A stretch of DNA of 64,000 nucleotides, taken from Solirubrobacter pauli (GTDB taxonomy: Bacteria > Actinomycetota > Thermoleophilia > Solirubrobacterales > Solirubrobacteraceae). Made by a program: the position numbers and the translations under genes. The notes under the pieces are model-generated. The model did not search any database, was not told where the DNA came from, and saw only the letters and a list, made by a program, of their open reading frames with translations. The first letter of the stretch is position 1. Every line of letters starts with the position of its first letter. The stretch is taken from the NCBI RefSeq assembly GCF_003633755.1, contig NZ_RBIL01000002.1:2418001-2482000 (forward strand). Reading direction: 5' to 3'. This document shows, piece by piece, positions 31,616-38,903 of the stretch.

Positions 31616-32307
31616 CCGTCGCCGCCCGTGAGCAGCGTGACGCGCTTGTGCTCGAGCACCTGCCGCTGGCGCGCAGCCTGGCCCGGCGCTACGCGCGCCG
31701 TGCCGACGTCGACGATCTCGACCAGGTGGCGTCGATGGCGCTGGTGAAGGCCGCCGACCGCTTCGACCCTGACCGCGGGCTCGCCTTCTCGTCGTTTGCG
31801 GTACCGACGATCCTCGGCGAGCTCAAGCGCCACTTTCGCGACCGCGGCTGGATGGTGCGCGTCCCGCGCGATCTGCAGGAACTCAGCGTGCGCCTGGTGC
31901 CACTCACCGAGTCACTCACAGGCGCACTCGGCCGCGCACCGACGCCTGCCGAACTGGCCCAGCGCGCCGGCACGAGCGTCGAACAGGTGCTCGAGGCACG
32001 CGCCGCCACCAGCGCCCATTTTCCTGACTCGCTCGATCGCTCGGTCACCGAGGACGGGGAGGAGCTCGCCGACGTCGTCGGCGGACGCATCGACCCCGGG
32101 TTCGAGCGCGCGGAGAACGCCGCGGTCGTCGATCGTCTGCTGAGCGCCCTCGACGACCGCCAACGCGAGATCCTCCGGCTGCGCTTTGAGGAGGATCTGC
32201 CGCAGTCCGAGATCGGCAGCCTCCTCGGCCTTTCACAGACGCAGGTCTCTCGGCTGATCCGCGCATCCATCGGGGCGCTGCAGCTGCAAGCGGCGTCCAG
32301 AGGTTGA
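31612..32307 (+). CDS. SigF/SigB-type alternative sigma factor
   Basis: 231 residues from a TTG that overlaps the stop of the ECF gene. It contains regions 2, 3 and 4: L-A-R-R-Y-A-R-R-A-D-V-D-D-L-D-Q-V-A-S-M-A-L at 25-46, F-S-S-F-A-V-P-T-I-L-G-E-L-K-R-H-F-R-D near 59-77, region 3 T-P-A-E-L-A-Q-R-A-G, and region 4 E-I-L-R-L-R-F-E-E-D-L-P-Q-S-E-I near 188-203 with S-Q-T-Q-V-S-R. This is the stress/sporulation type normally held by RsbW-like anti-sigma factors, but none is present here. A perfect 11-bp terminator follows. Confidence 0.9.
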   Translation: MTVAAREQRDALVLEHLPLARSLARRYARRADVDDLDQVASMALVKAADRFDPDRGLAFSSFAVPTILGELKRHFRDRGWMVRVPRDLQELSVRLVPLTESLTGALGRAPTPAELAQRAGTSVEQVLEARAATSAHFPDSLDRSVTEDGEELADVVGGRIDPGFERAENAAVVDRLLSALDDRQREILRLRFEEDLPQSEIGSLLGLSQTQVSRLIRASIGALQLQAASRG

Positions 32308-32319
32308 CGGCCACCGTAC

Positions 32320-32344
32320 GGGCGGGACGCCGCGCGTCCCGCCC
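32320..32344. terminator. bidirectional terminator between sigma factor and lipoprotein genes
   Basis: GGGCGGGACGC and GCGTCCCGCCC form a perfect 11-bp stem with a 3-base loop, between convergent genes. Confidence 0.75.
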
Positions 32345-32382
32345 GCGTGATGGACTCCTCTCTCCGCCTCGGGGCGAAGGGT

Positions 32383-33063
32383 CTACGCGGTGGTGTTGAC
32401 GGTGATCTTCGCGACGCCGATCACCAGGCCGGCGGTGAGGGCGTCGGTGCCGAAGGTCTGGTTGAGCAGGTCCGCGGCTTCCTGCTTGAGCTTGACGGTG
32501 GTGCCTTCCAGGATCGCGGTGTCGTTCGCGCCCGTCTCCAGCGGCTTGAGCGTGCGGCCGTCCAGGAAGAACAGCGGCGCGTCCTCGGCCGCGACCTCAC
32601 CGTCGACGGTCACCTTGCCGGTGAGCACGGACTGGCCGGGGTCCACGTCGAAGTCGGTCAGCTCGACCGTCTTGCCGCCGCCGGTGAGGCTGAGGCCGCT
32701 GCCGGCGTGGTTGATCATGCCCTGCACGTACGGAGACTTGGTCCCGGGCGTGTAGTAGGTGACGTTGCCGCCGGTGATCGGGAAGGACGCGACGCCGGCC
32801 TTGCTGATCTTGGCGTCACCGACCGGTGCGGGCGTGAGCTTGAGGGTGCCCAGCGCCTCGACGAACCCGGCGTCCAGGGTGACGGCGGTGTCCTTGCCGG
32901 TGAGCGTCGGGATCTCGGCCACCGGGGTCGCTTCCGGCGTGGCCGTCGCCGTTGCCGGGGTGGACGTGTTCGCGCTCGTGTCTTCGTCATCGCCGCCGCA
33001 GGCGGTCGCACCCAGGGCGAGGGCGGTCGTGGCGGCCAGGGCCGCCAGGGACTTCATATGCAT
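32383..33063 (-). CDS. lipoprotein with HtaA-like domain
   Basis: 226 residues. Lipobox A-L-G-A-T-A-C-G-G near residue 22, then an acidic, threonine- and proline-rich linker (about 25-50) and one beta-rich domain (about 55-222). The domain pattern (F-P-I-T-G-G-N-V-T-Y-Y, I-N-H-A-G-S-G-L-S-L, V-E-L-T-D-F-D-V-D, L-F-F-L-D-G) resembles HtaA-like domains of actinobacteria, some of which bind heme. The heme-binding residues cannot be confirmed here. Anchored to the outer face of the membrane. The start has two in-frame ATG codons six bases apart. Confidence 0.7.
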   Translation of the reverse strand: MHMKSLAALAATTALALGATACGGDDEDTSANTSTPATATATPEATPVAEIPTLTGKDTAVTLDAGFVEALGTLKLTPAPVGDAKISKAGVASFPITGGNVTYYTPGTKSPYVQGMINHAGSGLSLTGGGKTVELTDFDVDPGQSVLTGKVTVDGEVAAEDAPLFFLDGRTLKPLETGANDTAILEGTTVKLKQEAADLLNQTFGTDALTAGLVIGVAKITVNTTA

Positions 33064-33156
33064 CTTGTTCCTCGCTTCGAGAGAGGTTGAAGAGGAGGGT
33101 CGAGAGGTATTCGCAGCGCCGACCCCGACCGGATGCCTCTCTGCCTAAAGATCAGC

Positions 33157-33436
33157 TCACGATTCGCGTGGCCCGGCGGCGAGCGCGACGCCGGAGCCGG
33201 TGGACGGTCGCGCGACCCGCGCGCTGCGCAGCCAGGCGAGGAGCACGACGGCGCCGAGCGCGGCGACGGCGCCGGCGACCGCGAACGCGACGCGATGGCC
33301 GGTGCTCGGGCTGGTTGTCCCGGCGACCAGGACCAGGACGGCGATGCCGAGCGCCGTGCCGACCTGAGCGGCGGTGTTCAGCAGGCCGGCCGCGGTGCCG
33401 CGGTCGGCTTCGGGGATCGAGGACGTGCCGAGCGTG
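33157..33436 (-). pseudogene. C-terminal remnant of a DHA2-type MFS transporter
   Basis: The minus strand encodes the last two membrane helices of a drug exporter: I-P-E-A-D-R-G-T-A-A-G-L-L-N-T, then Q-V-G-T-A-L-G-I-A-V-L-V-L-V-A-G, a short loop, and A-F-A-V-A-G-A-V-A-A-L-G-A-V-V-L-L-A-W-L before a stop at 33157-33159. Homology stops at about 33425-33436, and no start codon or N-terminal part is present on either side. Composition is backbone-like (very GC-rich). The break lies 78 bases from repeat C1, so block C appears to have replaced the front of this gene. Confidence 0.75.
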
Positions 33437-33513
33437 CTTGAAGGACGCCTTCGCGACCCTCACGCGACGGCCGGACCGCGAGCAGATGAGCAACGGCCAG
33501 AGATCTTGATGGG

Positions 33514-33543
33514 GGGAATCGTCGAGAAGAACCACTTTCACCA
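33514..33543 (+). repeat. cassette-boundary hairpin repeat, copy C1, first of block C
   Basis: GGGGAATCGTCGAGAAG then AACCACTTTCACC. It lies just right of the MFS remnant. Confidence 0.75.
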
Positions 33544-33620
33544 CCGCGCATGCCGCGTCGGCCGATCCCGCGTGGGGGGCTGCGACGCACCGCCTGTCGA
33601 TGCCTGAAACGCGTGCCGAC

Positions 33621-34112
33621 TCAGACGTCGGCGAACTCCTGCGGGGCGCCTTGGATGTAGCGCAGGAGTAGCGCCTCGATCCGGGTAGCGGAGTTCGCCA
33701 TCAGCGCATCCAATTCGGTGTCGAGCCGCGCCAGCTCGTCGGCGCTGGATTCGACGGCCTTCAGCATCCGGCGGAACTCGCTCACAGCCCGTTTACGTGG
33801 AGGTTCCACGAACGCAATCGCGTTGGCCTGCTCGAAGATGGCCATGAACTTGCGAGCCTTGACCAGCTTCGCCGACGTCGCCGCGGCCAACGCAAGTTCC
33901 GGCCTCTCGTAGAAGAACTGCTCGAAGCCGCCCGAGCCCACGAGCTCGACTGCCGTCATCAGCACGTAGAGGGCACGCTCGCCGGGCGTCAACGCGTCGA
34001 CCTCCGCACCAAGGTGGCCGGGCTCGCCGACGCGCTCCACCAAACGGCGATACAGATCCCGCACCCGTTCGACATCGTCGTCGGATGCTTGTGGTGGACC
34101 AAAGGGCACCAT
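33621..34112 (-). CDS. DUF4375 (DMP19-like) protein, immunity-like
   Basis: 163 residues, start codon ATG. The middle has the DMP19/DUF4375 signature: a helix A-L-Y-V-L-M-T-A-V-E-L-V then G-S-G-G-F-E-Q-F-F-Y at about 57-66 (family pattern N-G-G-F-x-Q-F-F), followed by A-L-A-A-A-T-S-A-K-L-V-K-A. The C-terminal half is helical. DUF4375 members occur widely as immunity-type proteins. The name giver, DMP19, mimics DNA to control a repressor in Neisseria. No toxin is nearby. Single-gene unit between repeats C1 and C2. Confidence 0.72.
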   Translation of the reverse strand: MVPFGPPQASDDDVERVRDLYRRLVERVGEPGHLGAEVDALTPGERALYVLMTAVELVGSGGFEQFFYERPELALAAATSAKLVKARKFMAIFEQANAIAFVEPPRKRAVSEFRRMLKAVESSADELARLDTELDALMANSATRIEALLLRYIQGAPQEFADV

Positions 34113-34154
34113 CGCCGAACTCTAGATCGAGCAAGGACGCCACCTCGTCGAGAT

Positions 34155-34184
34155 GCGCGCTTCCGTCGACAAGCGCTGCTTACG
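34155..34184 (+). repeat. cassette-boundary hairpin repeat, copy C2
   Basis: GCGCGCTTCCGTCGACAAG then CGCTGCTTACG. Confidence 0.65.
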
Positions 34185-34274
34185 AAACGTCGCCGGCACG
34201 GTCGCTACGCGCCAACCGTCGCTGGTCTGCGGTGGCGACGGCCGCGGCCGGCGAGCTTGACCGACCGACCACGC

Positions 34275-34898
34275 CTACGCGTTCCAGGGCCATACGCTGC
34301 CGCCGCTGCGAACCCACTCGGCGGCGTGCCGGTGGGCCCAGACCCGGAACGGCTTTGTGTTGCGTGGGGTCTCGACGTCAAGCGCCTTCGGTGCGTGCTC
34401 GAACGGGTCTAGCTGTTCCCCTTCGCGCTTCATCCAGCGCGTCACGCGCCCATGCAGCTTCATGAGCTCTTGTGGCTGCTGTTTCGTCGGCCGCGCCTGC
34501 GCCTGCAGCAGCCCGGGGCAGAGCGCGCCGCTGCGTTCCCAGCTCGTGCGCCAGCGTAAGACCGGTGATCGTTCTTCGTCGACCAGCGAGCCGAACCCCG
34601 CGGTGGACTGCTGGTTGACTATCCGATGCACGCGCTCAGTGGCGTCCGTTGGCGCCGGCGCATCCGACCACGGACGGAGTGATCCGAGCTGATGCGCCCA
34701 GAACGTGAGCTCGAGCGGCTCGGACGGCTCAACGTTGGGCCGCGGTGGTGCTGGCAGCGGCAGAGGACCGGATAGACCGTCCATGCTGGACGGACCTTCT
34801 CGTAAGTCGATGGACGCCAGCAGCTTCAGGCCTTCGACGTCGAGCAGATGCGCAACCAGGACCAGCTCGTCTTCGGGAAGCAGCAGAAAACCGCCCAT
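34275..34898 (-). CDS. hypothetical protein
   Basis: About 207 residues from ATG at 34898. No family is recognised. The N-terminus (L-L-L-P-E-D-E-L-V-L-V-A-H-L-L-D) is followed by a proline-rich loop (about 43-58), a strand with L-E-L-T-F-W-A-H-Q-L-G, and a C-terminal half rich in tryptophan and arginine (R-T-S-W-E-R-S-G, V-W-A-H-R-H-A-A-E-W). It is soluble with no signal. It forms a single-gene unit between repeats C2 and C3 on the strand opposite to the repeats. Confidence 0.6.
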   Translation of the reverse strand: MGGFLLLPEDELVLVAHLLDVEGLKLLASIDLREGPSSMDGLSGPLPLPAPPRPNVEPSEPLELTFWAHQLGSLRPWSDAPAPTDATERVHRIVNQQSTAGFGSLVDEERSPVLRWRTSWERSGALCPGLLQAQARPTKQQPQELMKLHGRVTRWMKREGEQLDPFEHAPKALDVETPRNTKPFRVWAHRHAAEWVRSGGSVWPWNA

Positions 34899-34953
34899 CA
34901 ATGGCGCACCCTAATCGACCATGCGGGCCCGTCGGCGGTTGATCCTTAGCTCC

Positions 34954-34995
34954 GCGAAGGAGCCAAATCGTCGAGAAGCGCTACTTCTGGACTCG
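34954..34995 (+). repeat. cassette-boundary hairpin repeat, copy C3
   Basis: GCGAAGGAGCCAAATCG, TCGAGAAG, CGCTACTTCTGGACTCGC. The outermost bases GCGAAG and CTTCTGG also pair in part. Confidence 0.75.
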
Positions 34996-35075
34996 CAGCT
35001 GGCGCAAACGGCGACGGGGGCGCGACCTCCGCTTCGAGGACGTGCGACCGGTGGCATCCATCGCCACAGAAGGGC

Positions 35076-35345
35076 CTACCGATGACGTCCGCGGCTGCCG
35101 CGTGCTCTACGAGCGTCTGTGCGCTCTGGCCCCGACGGAAGGTGCTCGCGCGTCGCAAGCACCGCCTTGACATCGGCCACGGCCGCCTGCCACTCAGGCG
35201 TGCTCTTGAAGCGGATCGGAACCAACCGCGCGAGCTCCTCAGCCGACAGATCCGATTCCCCGGGCGACTGCTCGCACCTGCGCAGGCGCTGGAGGCGCCC
35301 CAGCACCGCCCGCGTCGGCAGCGCCTCGAGCTGCTCACGAGACAT
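35076..35345 (-). CDS. small hypothetical protein of an actinobacterial immunity-like family
   Basis: About 89 residues from ATG at 35345; an in-frame start seven codons earlier exists. The opening S-R-E-Q-L-E-A-L-P-T-R-A-V-L-G-R-L-Q-R-L-R-R-C-E and the later F-K-S-T-P-E-W-Q-A-A-V-A-D-V-K-A-V-L-A-T-R-E-H resemble a small helical family often seen beside immunity proteins; its function is unknown. The last 15 residues are arginine-rich and may not belong to the fold. Single-gene unit between repeats C3 and C4. Confidence 0.65.
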   Translation of the reverse strand: MSREQLEALPTRAVLGRLQRLRRCEQSPGESDLSAEELARLVPIRFKSTPEWQAAVADVKAVLATREHLPSGPERTDARRARGSRGRHR

Positions 35346-35432
35346 CACGGGAACATAGCTCGGCACGCGTGCCCTCGTACCCGCTCAGAAGGGTTCGATG
35401 CTCTTCGCCGTCGGCCCGACGACGCTGCTCGA

Positions 35433-35465
35433 ATGCGCGAGCTTCTCGAAAAGCACCGTCTAAGC
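35433..35465 (+). repeat. cassette-boundary hairpin repeat, copy C4
   Basis: GCGAGCTTCTCGAAAAG then CACCGTCTAAGC. The loop has CTCGA in place of GTCGA. Confidence 0.5.
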
Positions 35466-35506
35466 GGCAAAGGGGGCACGCGTCCTAACCGGTAGCTTCG
35501 GGCCCT

Positions 35507-35764
35507 GTGAAGCCCGCGCCTGAAGATCTCGCCGACCAGATCACGACTCGCGAGGACATGGCGAGTTTTCTCGACGCACTGAGTACCGACGCGGTCGAGC
35601 GCGGCAGTGAGTGGGAGAACGCGCAGATCTTCGACATGCTCGAATCGATGGCGGCATGGCTGCGCGACACCGCCGATACCCCGCGATTCGCCCCAGCCGG
35701 CATGACGCCAGAGCAATGGCGGTTCATCGCCGACCTGATACTCGCGGGCAAGCACTACGAGTAG
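35507..35764 (+). CDS. DUF7660-like small protein
   Basis: 85 residues from GTG. It shows the pattern of a small family of predicted immunity proteins: I-T-T-R-E-D-M-A-S-F-L-D-A-L near 12-25, E-W-E-N-A-Q-I-F-D-M-L-E-S-M-A-A-W-L-R-D near 35-54, then T-P-E-Q-W-R-F-I-A-D-L-I-L near 67-79. It is acidic, all helical and soluble. It sits 41 bases after repeat C4 and runs almost into repeat C5, making a 306-bp unit. Confidence 0.68.
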   Translation: MKPAPEDLADQITTREDMASFLDALSTDAVERGSEWENAQIFDMLESMAAWLRDTADTPRFAPAGMTPEQWRFIADLILAGKHYE

Positions 35765-35771
35765 CTGCCTA

Positions 35772-35806
35772 AAGCGCGTTCTCCTCGAAACGGACCACGC
35801 GCTTCT
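35772..35806 (+). repeat. cassette-boundary hairpin repeat, copy C5, with swapped arms
   Basis: Arms AAGCGCGT and ACGCGCTT pair perfectly over 8 bp around a loop TCTCCTCGAAACGGACC. This is the second case, after copy B2, in which both arms changed together. Confidence 0.65.
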
Positions 35807-35856
35807 CCGAACGCGTCTCGAGAGCGCCGACTCGCACCCGATCTATCTTCAGGCCG

Positions 35857-36798
35857 GTGAAGACCATTCGCGCCGGCGAGCCGGGCACGACTGGAAAGGC
35901 GATCGGAGAAGCGATCCTCCTGCCCGCTGGGCTCCTTGTTGCTGCGCACGAGAGGGGTGTTTACCTACTCTCGCCCGACGGAGACGAGCGCGCGCATTGG
36001 GACGTTCCGGCGTTTGAGTTGAGCGTCGCCGATGACGGGACCTCCGCTCTGGCCGTCTATGGGCATCGGCAGATCGACGCTTACGTACTGCACCGCATCG
36101 ACCTCGTCACGCACCAAGTCACGCCGGTGCCGCCATTTCACGCGTACGGCGCGGGCCGGAGCTTCGACGGCTCGAGCCTGACGATTGAGACCCGAGATGG
36201 GCTGCATGCGATCGATCTCACGACGGGAGCACGTCTGTGGTCCCTGCTTGATAGCCGAAGCCGAAGCGTGGACGCACACGAACGCACGGCGACACGGCTG
36301 TCGGCGATCTGCACCCGCGAACGAGGACCGTTCCAGACCGCGGAGCGTTGGACCTGGGAACTCCCATCGCTCCGGGTACTCGACCGCCGCGCGAACACCA
36401 ACACCTGGGGCGAGATGTTCATCAAAGCCGTGCCGGTCGTTATCACCGGCGCGACGGCCGACGGGACGATCGTCTTCGTCGACCTCCAGGACGGGGAGCT
36501 GGTGGAGTGCGTCCAGCCACTCGAGGGCCCGTCGGTGGTGCGCCCGCTCGACAACTACGCCGAGATCGCCGTGGACGGCGACCACTCCGCGCTACTGCAG
36601 GAGAGAAGCGATCACGCGCTGGTCACGTTCCGCTGCCGGGAACGGCACGAACCGGTCGGCGCCGCTGAGTTCCCGAGCACGCGTTCGGCGTACTTCCGCG
36701 CCTACGGCGACGTCGCGACCGCGTACACGGAGGACGGACGGATCATCGCCATGGACCTACGCACCCACGCGGTGCTCGCAAACCTCAAGACGTTGTAG
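35857..36798 (+). CDS. beta-propeller-like hypothetical protein
   Basis: 313 residues from GTG, no signal peptide. The frame is made of repeated four-strand units of about 40-45 residues (G-V-Y-L-L-S-P-D-G-D-E, G-L-H-A-I-D-L-T-T-G-A-R-L-W, G-T-I-V-F-V-D-L-Q-D-G-E-L-V, G-R-I-I-A-M-D-L-R-T-H-A-V-L-A), the mark of a PQQ- or WD-like propeller. Cytoplasmic scaffold or immunity-type propellers occur in toxin loci, but the function here is unknown. Last complete gene of block C. Confidence 0.6.
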   Translation: MKTIRAGEPGTTGKAIGEAILLPAGLLVAAHERGVYLLSPDGDERAHWDVPAFELSVADDGTSALAVYGHRQIDAYVLHRIDLVTHQVTPVPPFHAYGAGRSFDGSSLTIETRDGLHAIDLTTGARLWSLLDSRSRSVDAHERTATRLSAICTRERGPFQTAERWTWELPSLRVLDRRANTNTWGEMFIKAVPVVITGATADGTIVFVDLQDGELVECVQPLEGPSVVRPLDNYAEIAVDGDHSALLQERSDHALVTFRCRERHEPVGAAEFPSTRSAYFRAYGDVATAYTEDGRIIAMDLRTHAVLANLKTL

Positions 36799-37212
36799 GT
36801 GCGGACGTGTTTCGACGACGATCGAAAATAGTGCTTCTGTGGAAACGCACCATCTTCGACGTCGCTCGACCCAGACGCTCTGGCCGCCTCAGCGGCGCGT
36901 CGGCTCGCGCCGGCCAGCTCGGGTCTATGCCGCGCGGACTGCGCCCGAGAGCACCGAAGGGCCGGAGATGTCAGGGAATGCCCGCCCGAGGGCCAGTCCT
37001 GAAGGAACGCCACCGCCGACCAAGCGGGAGGGTTGACTTGATCTCCGGGAAGCCGAGGAGGCGCAGTGCCGTGCCACCCCGACCGTGCCTCCCTCACACG
37101 CCCCGCCACAGAGAAGCCGCAACACAACACCGGACCGGCTCCTGGCGGCACGCGGCGGTCGTGGGATGGCTCGCGCGGCAACTGCTGGTCACAATCCTCG
37201 CGGTCGTTCGAC
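36799..37212. other. 414-bp stretch: right edge of block C and promoter of the sigma operon
   Basis: No gene is seen. Two worn-down repeat-like segments lie at 36817-36842 (plus) and about 36841-36870 (minus). The remaining 300 bp is GC-rich and should contain the promoter of the ECF sigma gene. Confidence 0.4.
36817..36842 (+). repeat. worn hairpin-repeat copy C6, right edge of block C
   Basis: ACGATCGAAAATAGTGCTTC keeps the right half of the consensus only. Confidence 0.3.
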
Positions 37213-37782
37213 GTGAGGGTTGTGAGACGAGGACTGGACCAGCTTGACGACGAGGCGCTCGTGGCGGGCTTGCCCGCCACGGCGGACGCGTTCGTGGTGC
37301 TCTACCGGCGCTACGAGGCTCCGATCCTCGCGTACTTCCGCCGGCGGACGAGCGGGCCGGAGCTCGCCGCCGACCTGGCGGGCGAGGTGTTCGCCCGGGC
37401 GCTGGAGAACTTGCGCGCCGGCCACGCGGTGTCGGGGCCGTTCTCGGCCTGGCTGTTCGGGATCGCCCGGCACGTGCTGATCGACAGCTACCGGCGCGGA
37501 CGGGTCAGCGAGGAGGCGCGGCGCCGGCTGGCGTGGGACCGGATCGCGCTCACCGACGACGAGCTCGAGCGGATCGACCGGATCGGCGAGGACGGCGCGG
37601 TGCGCGCGGCCCTCGGCGCGCTGCCGCAGGACCAGCGGGAAGCGGTGCTGGCGCGGATCGTCGAGCAGCAGAGCTACGAGGACATCGCCCGCGCGCTCGA
37701 GTGCTCGGAGCTGGTGATCCGCAAGCGGGTCAGCCGGGGGCTCGCGACGTTGCGCGCGCGACTGAGAGGAGAATTGGCATGA
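37213..37782 (+). CDS. ECF RNA polymerase sigma factor
   Basis: About 189 residues from GTG at 37213; an in-frame GTG three codons later is possible. Region 2: F-V-V-L-Y-R-R-Y-E-A-P-I-L-A-Y-F at 26-41 and L-A-G-E-V-F-A-R-A near 54-62. Region 4: L-P-Q-D-Q-R-E-A-V-L-A-R-I-V near 138-151, with Y-E-D-I-A-R-A-L and V-I-R-K-R-V-S-R-G-L. It overlaps the start of the next gene by four bases (ATGA), so that membrane protein is probably made in equal amounts and controls or senses for it. Confidence 0.9.
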   Translation: MRVVRRGLDQLDDEALVAGLPATADAFVVLYRRYEAPILAYFRRRTSGPELAADLAGEVFARALENLRAGHAVSGPFSAWLFGIARHVLIDSYRRGRVSEEARRRLAWDRIALTDDELERIDRIGEDGAVRAALGALPQDQREAVLARIVEQQSYEDIARALECSELVIRKRVSRGLATLRARLRGELA

Positions 37783-38585
37783 CGGTCCTGCCCGACCTGG
37801 AACGGCAGGTGCGCCGGTCGGCGCACGCGACGCACCCGGCACCCCGTCCCCAACGCCGCGGCCGCGTCATCGTGCCCGTCGCGGCCCTCGCGCTGGCCGC
37901 CGCGTCGTACGCGCTGCTCGCGCCCTCCCACGACGCCCAGCGCTCCGTCCCGCCCGCCGACGAGCGCGAGGTCACCGCGCCCCCGCCGCGCGGCGTCTTC
38001 TTCACGCCCGATCCGGACAAGATCGTCTACGTGCGCTCCCGCACGCGCGACGCCAACGGCGGCACGATCCTGGTCGAGGAGTGGCATCGCGGACGCGAGG
38101 ACCACCGCGTCGAGCGCTGGCGCAACCCCTCTGAGGGCGACCGCCTGTGGGAGGCCGATCGCCTCGTGTCCGCCGACGGCGTGATGCGCCAGATCAACGA
38201 GGAGGGCGAGTACCGCGTGATCCGCCCGTCCCAGAGCGAGGACGCGGCGAACGTCAGCGCCCAACGCCAGGCGGGCTTCCTCGCGGACTTCCGCGCCAAC
38301 GCCGAGAAGGGCACGCCGGACCCCACCCCGACCGTGTTCGCCGACCGCCCCGCCCTTCGCTACCACGTCCGCCAGGACGACGGCACGCGAACGGCCATCC
38401 CGACCCCGGAGCGGTCCTACTACGTCGACCGGGACACCGGCAGGCCGCTCGGCATGACGAGCCGGTTCCGGCTGAACCCGGACCAGGTGCTGAGCTCCAC
38501 GCAGACCGTCGAGGCGATCGAGGAGCTCGACCCCACGCCTCAGAACCTGGCGAAGCTGCGCGAGTTCGTGCTCGAGCGCAGGTGA
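37779..38585 (+). CDS. membrane-anchored protein coupled to the ECF sigma factor
   Basis: 268 residues from ATG. A short basic cytoplasmic part (1-30) is followed by one membrane helix (about 31-49, V-I-V-P-V-A-A-L-A-L-A-A-A-S-Y-A-L-L) and an outside domain of about 215 residues with beta-strand pattern (K-I-V-Y-V-R-S-R-T, T-I-L-V-E-E-W-H-R-G, E-Y-R-V-I-R-P-S). This layout recalls CU044_5270-type proteins that follow actinobacterial sigma factors. It lacks the zinc HxxxCxxC motif of typical anti-sigma factors, so calling it an anti-sigma factor would go too far. Confidence 0.72.
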   Translation: MTVLPDLERQVRRSAHATHPAPRPQRRGRVIVPVAALALAAASYALLAPSHDAQRSVPPADEREVTAPPPRGVFFTPDPDKIVYVRSRTRDANGGTILVEEWHRGREDHRVERWRNPSEGDRLWEADRLVSADGVMRQINEEGEYRVIRPSQSEDAANVSAQRQAGFLADFRANAEKGTPDPTPTVFADRPALRYHVRQDDGTRTAIPTPERSYYVDRDTGRPLGMTSRFRLNPDQVLSSTQTVEAIEELDPTPQNLAKLREFVLERR

Positions 38586-38605
38586 CGGTGCCCTACGGTG
38601 GCGCG

Positions 38606-38902
38606 ATGACCGATCACGTGGTGCTGCTCTCCCTGCGCGCGGGCGTCGCCGACGCCGAGCTCTCGAGGCTCGGCGACCTGCTCGCCGGCCTCCCCGAGCG
38701 GATCGACGGCATCGAGTCGGTGCGCTTCGGCCCGAGCACGAGCCCGGAAGGCCTCGAGCAGGGCTACGACTACGGCTTCCTGATCACGTTCACCGACGCG
38801 CACGCGCGTGACCGCTACCTGCCGCACCCGGAGCACGCCCCGGTCAGCGCGCTGGTGCAGCAGCTCTCGGAAGGCGTCCTGGTGTTCGACGTCGGGACGT
38901 AG
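38606..38902 (+). CDS. Dabb (stress-responsive alpha/beta barrel) protein
   Basis: 98 residues from ATG. Dabb-type ferredoxin-like fold: D-H-V-V-L-L-S-L-R near 3-11, a helix L-S-R-L-G-D-L-L-A-G-L, Y-D-Y-G-F-L-I-T-F-T near 54-63, and R-D-R-Y-L-P-H-P-E-H near 69-78. Dabb proteins dimerise and in a few cases act as cyclases or stress proteins. No partner is evident. It ends 1 base from the convergent histidine kinase gene. Confidence 0.82.
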   Translation: MTDHVVLLSLRAGVADAELSRLGDLLAGLPERIDGIESVRFGPSTSPEGLEQGYDYGFLITFTDAHARDRYLPHPEHAPVSALVQQLSEGVLVFDVGT

Positions 38903-38903
38903 G

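Noticed and set aside
84-36842. CRISPR array
   Set aside because: The repeats are imperfect hairpins spaced from under 100 bp to over 1 kb, most intervals hold genes, and there are no cas genes.
37779-38585. classical zinc anti-sigma factor
   Set aside because: The partner of the ECF factor has no HxxxCxxC motif and only about 30 cytoplasmic residues, too short for the usual anti-sigma domain.
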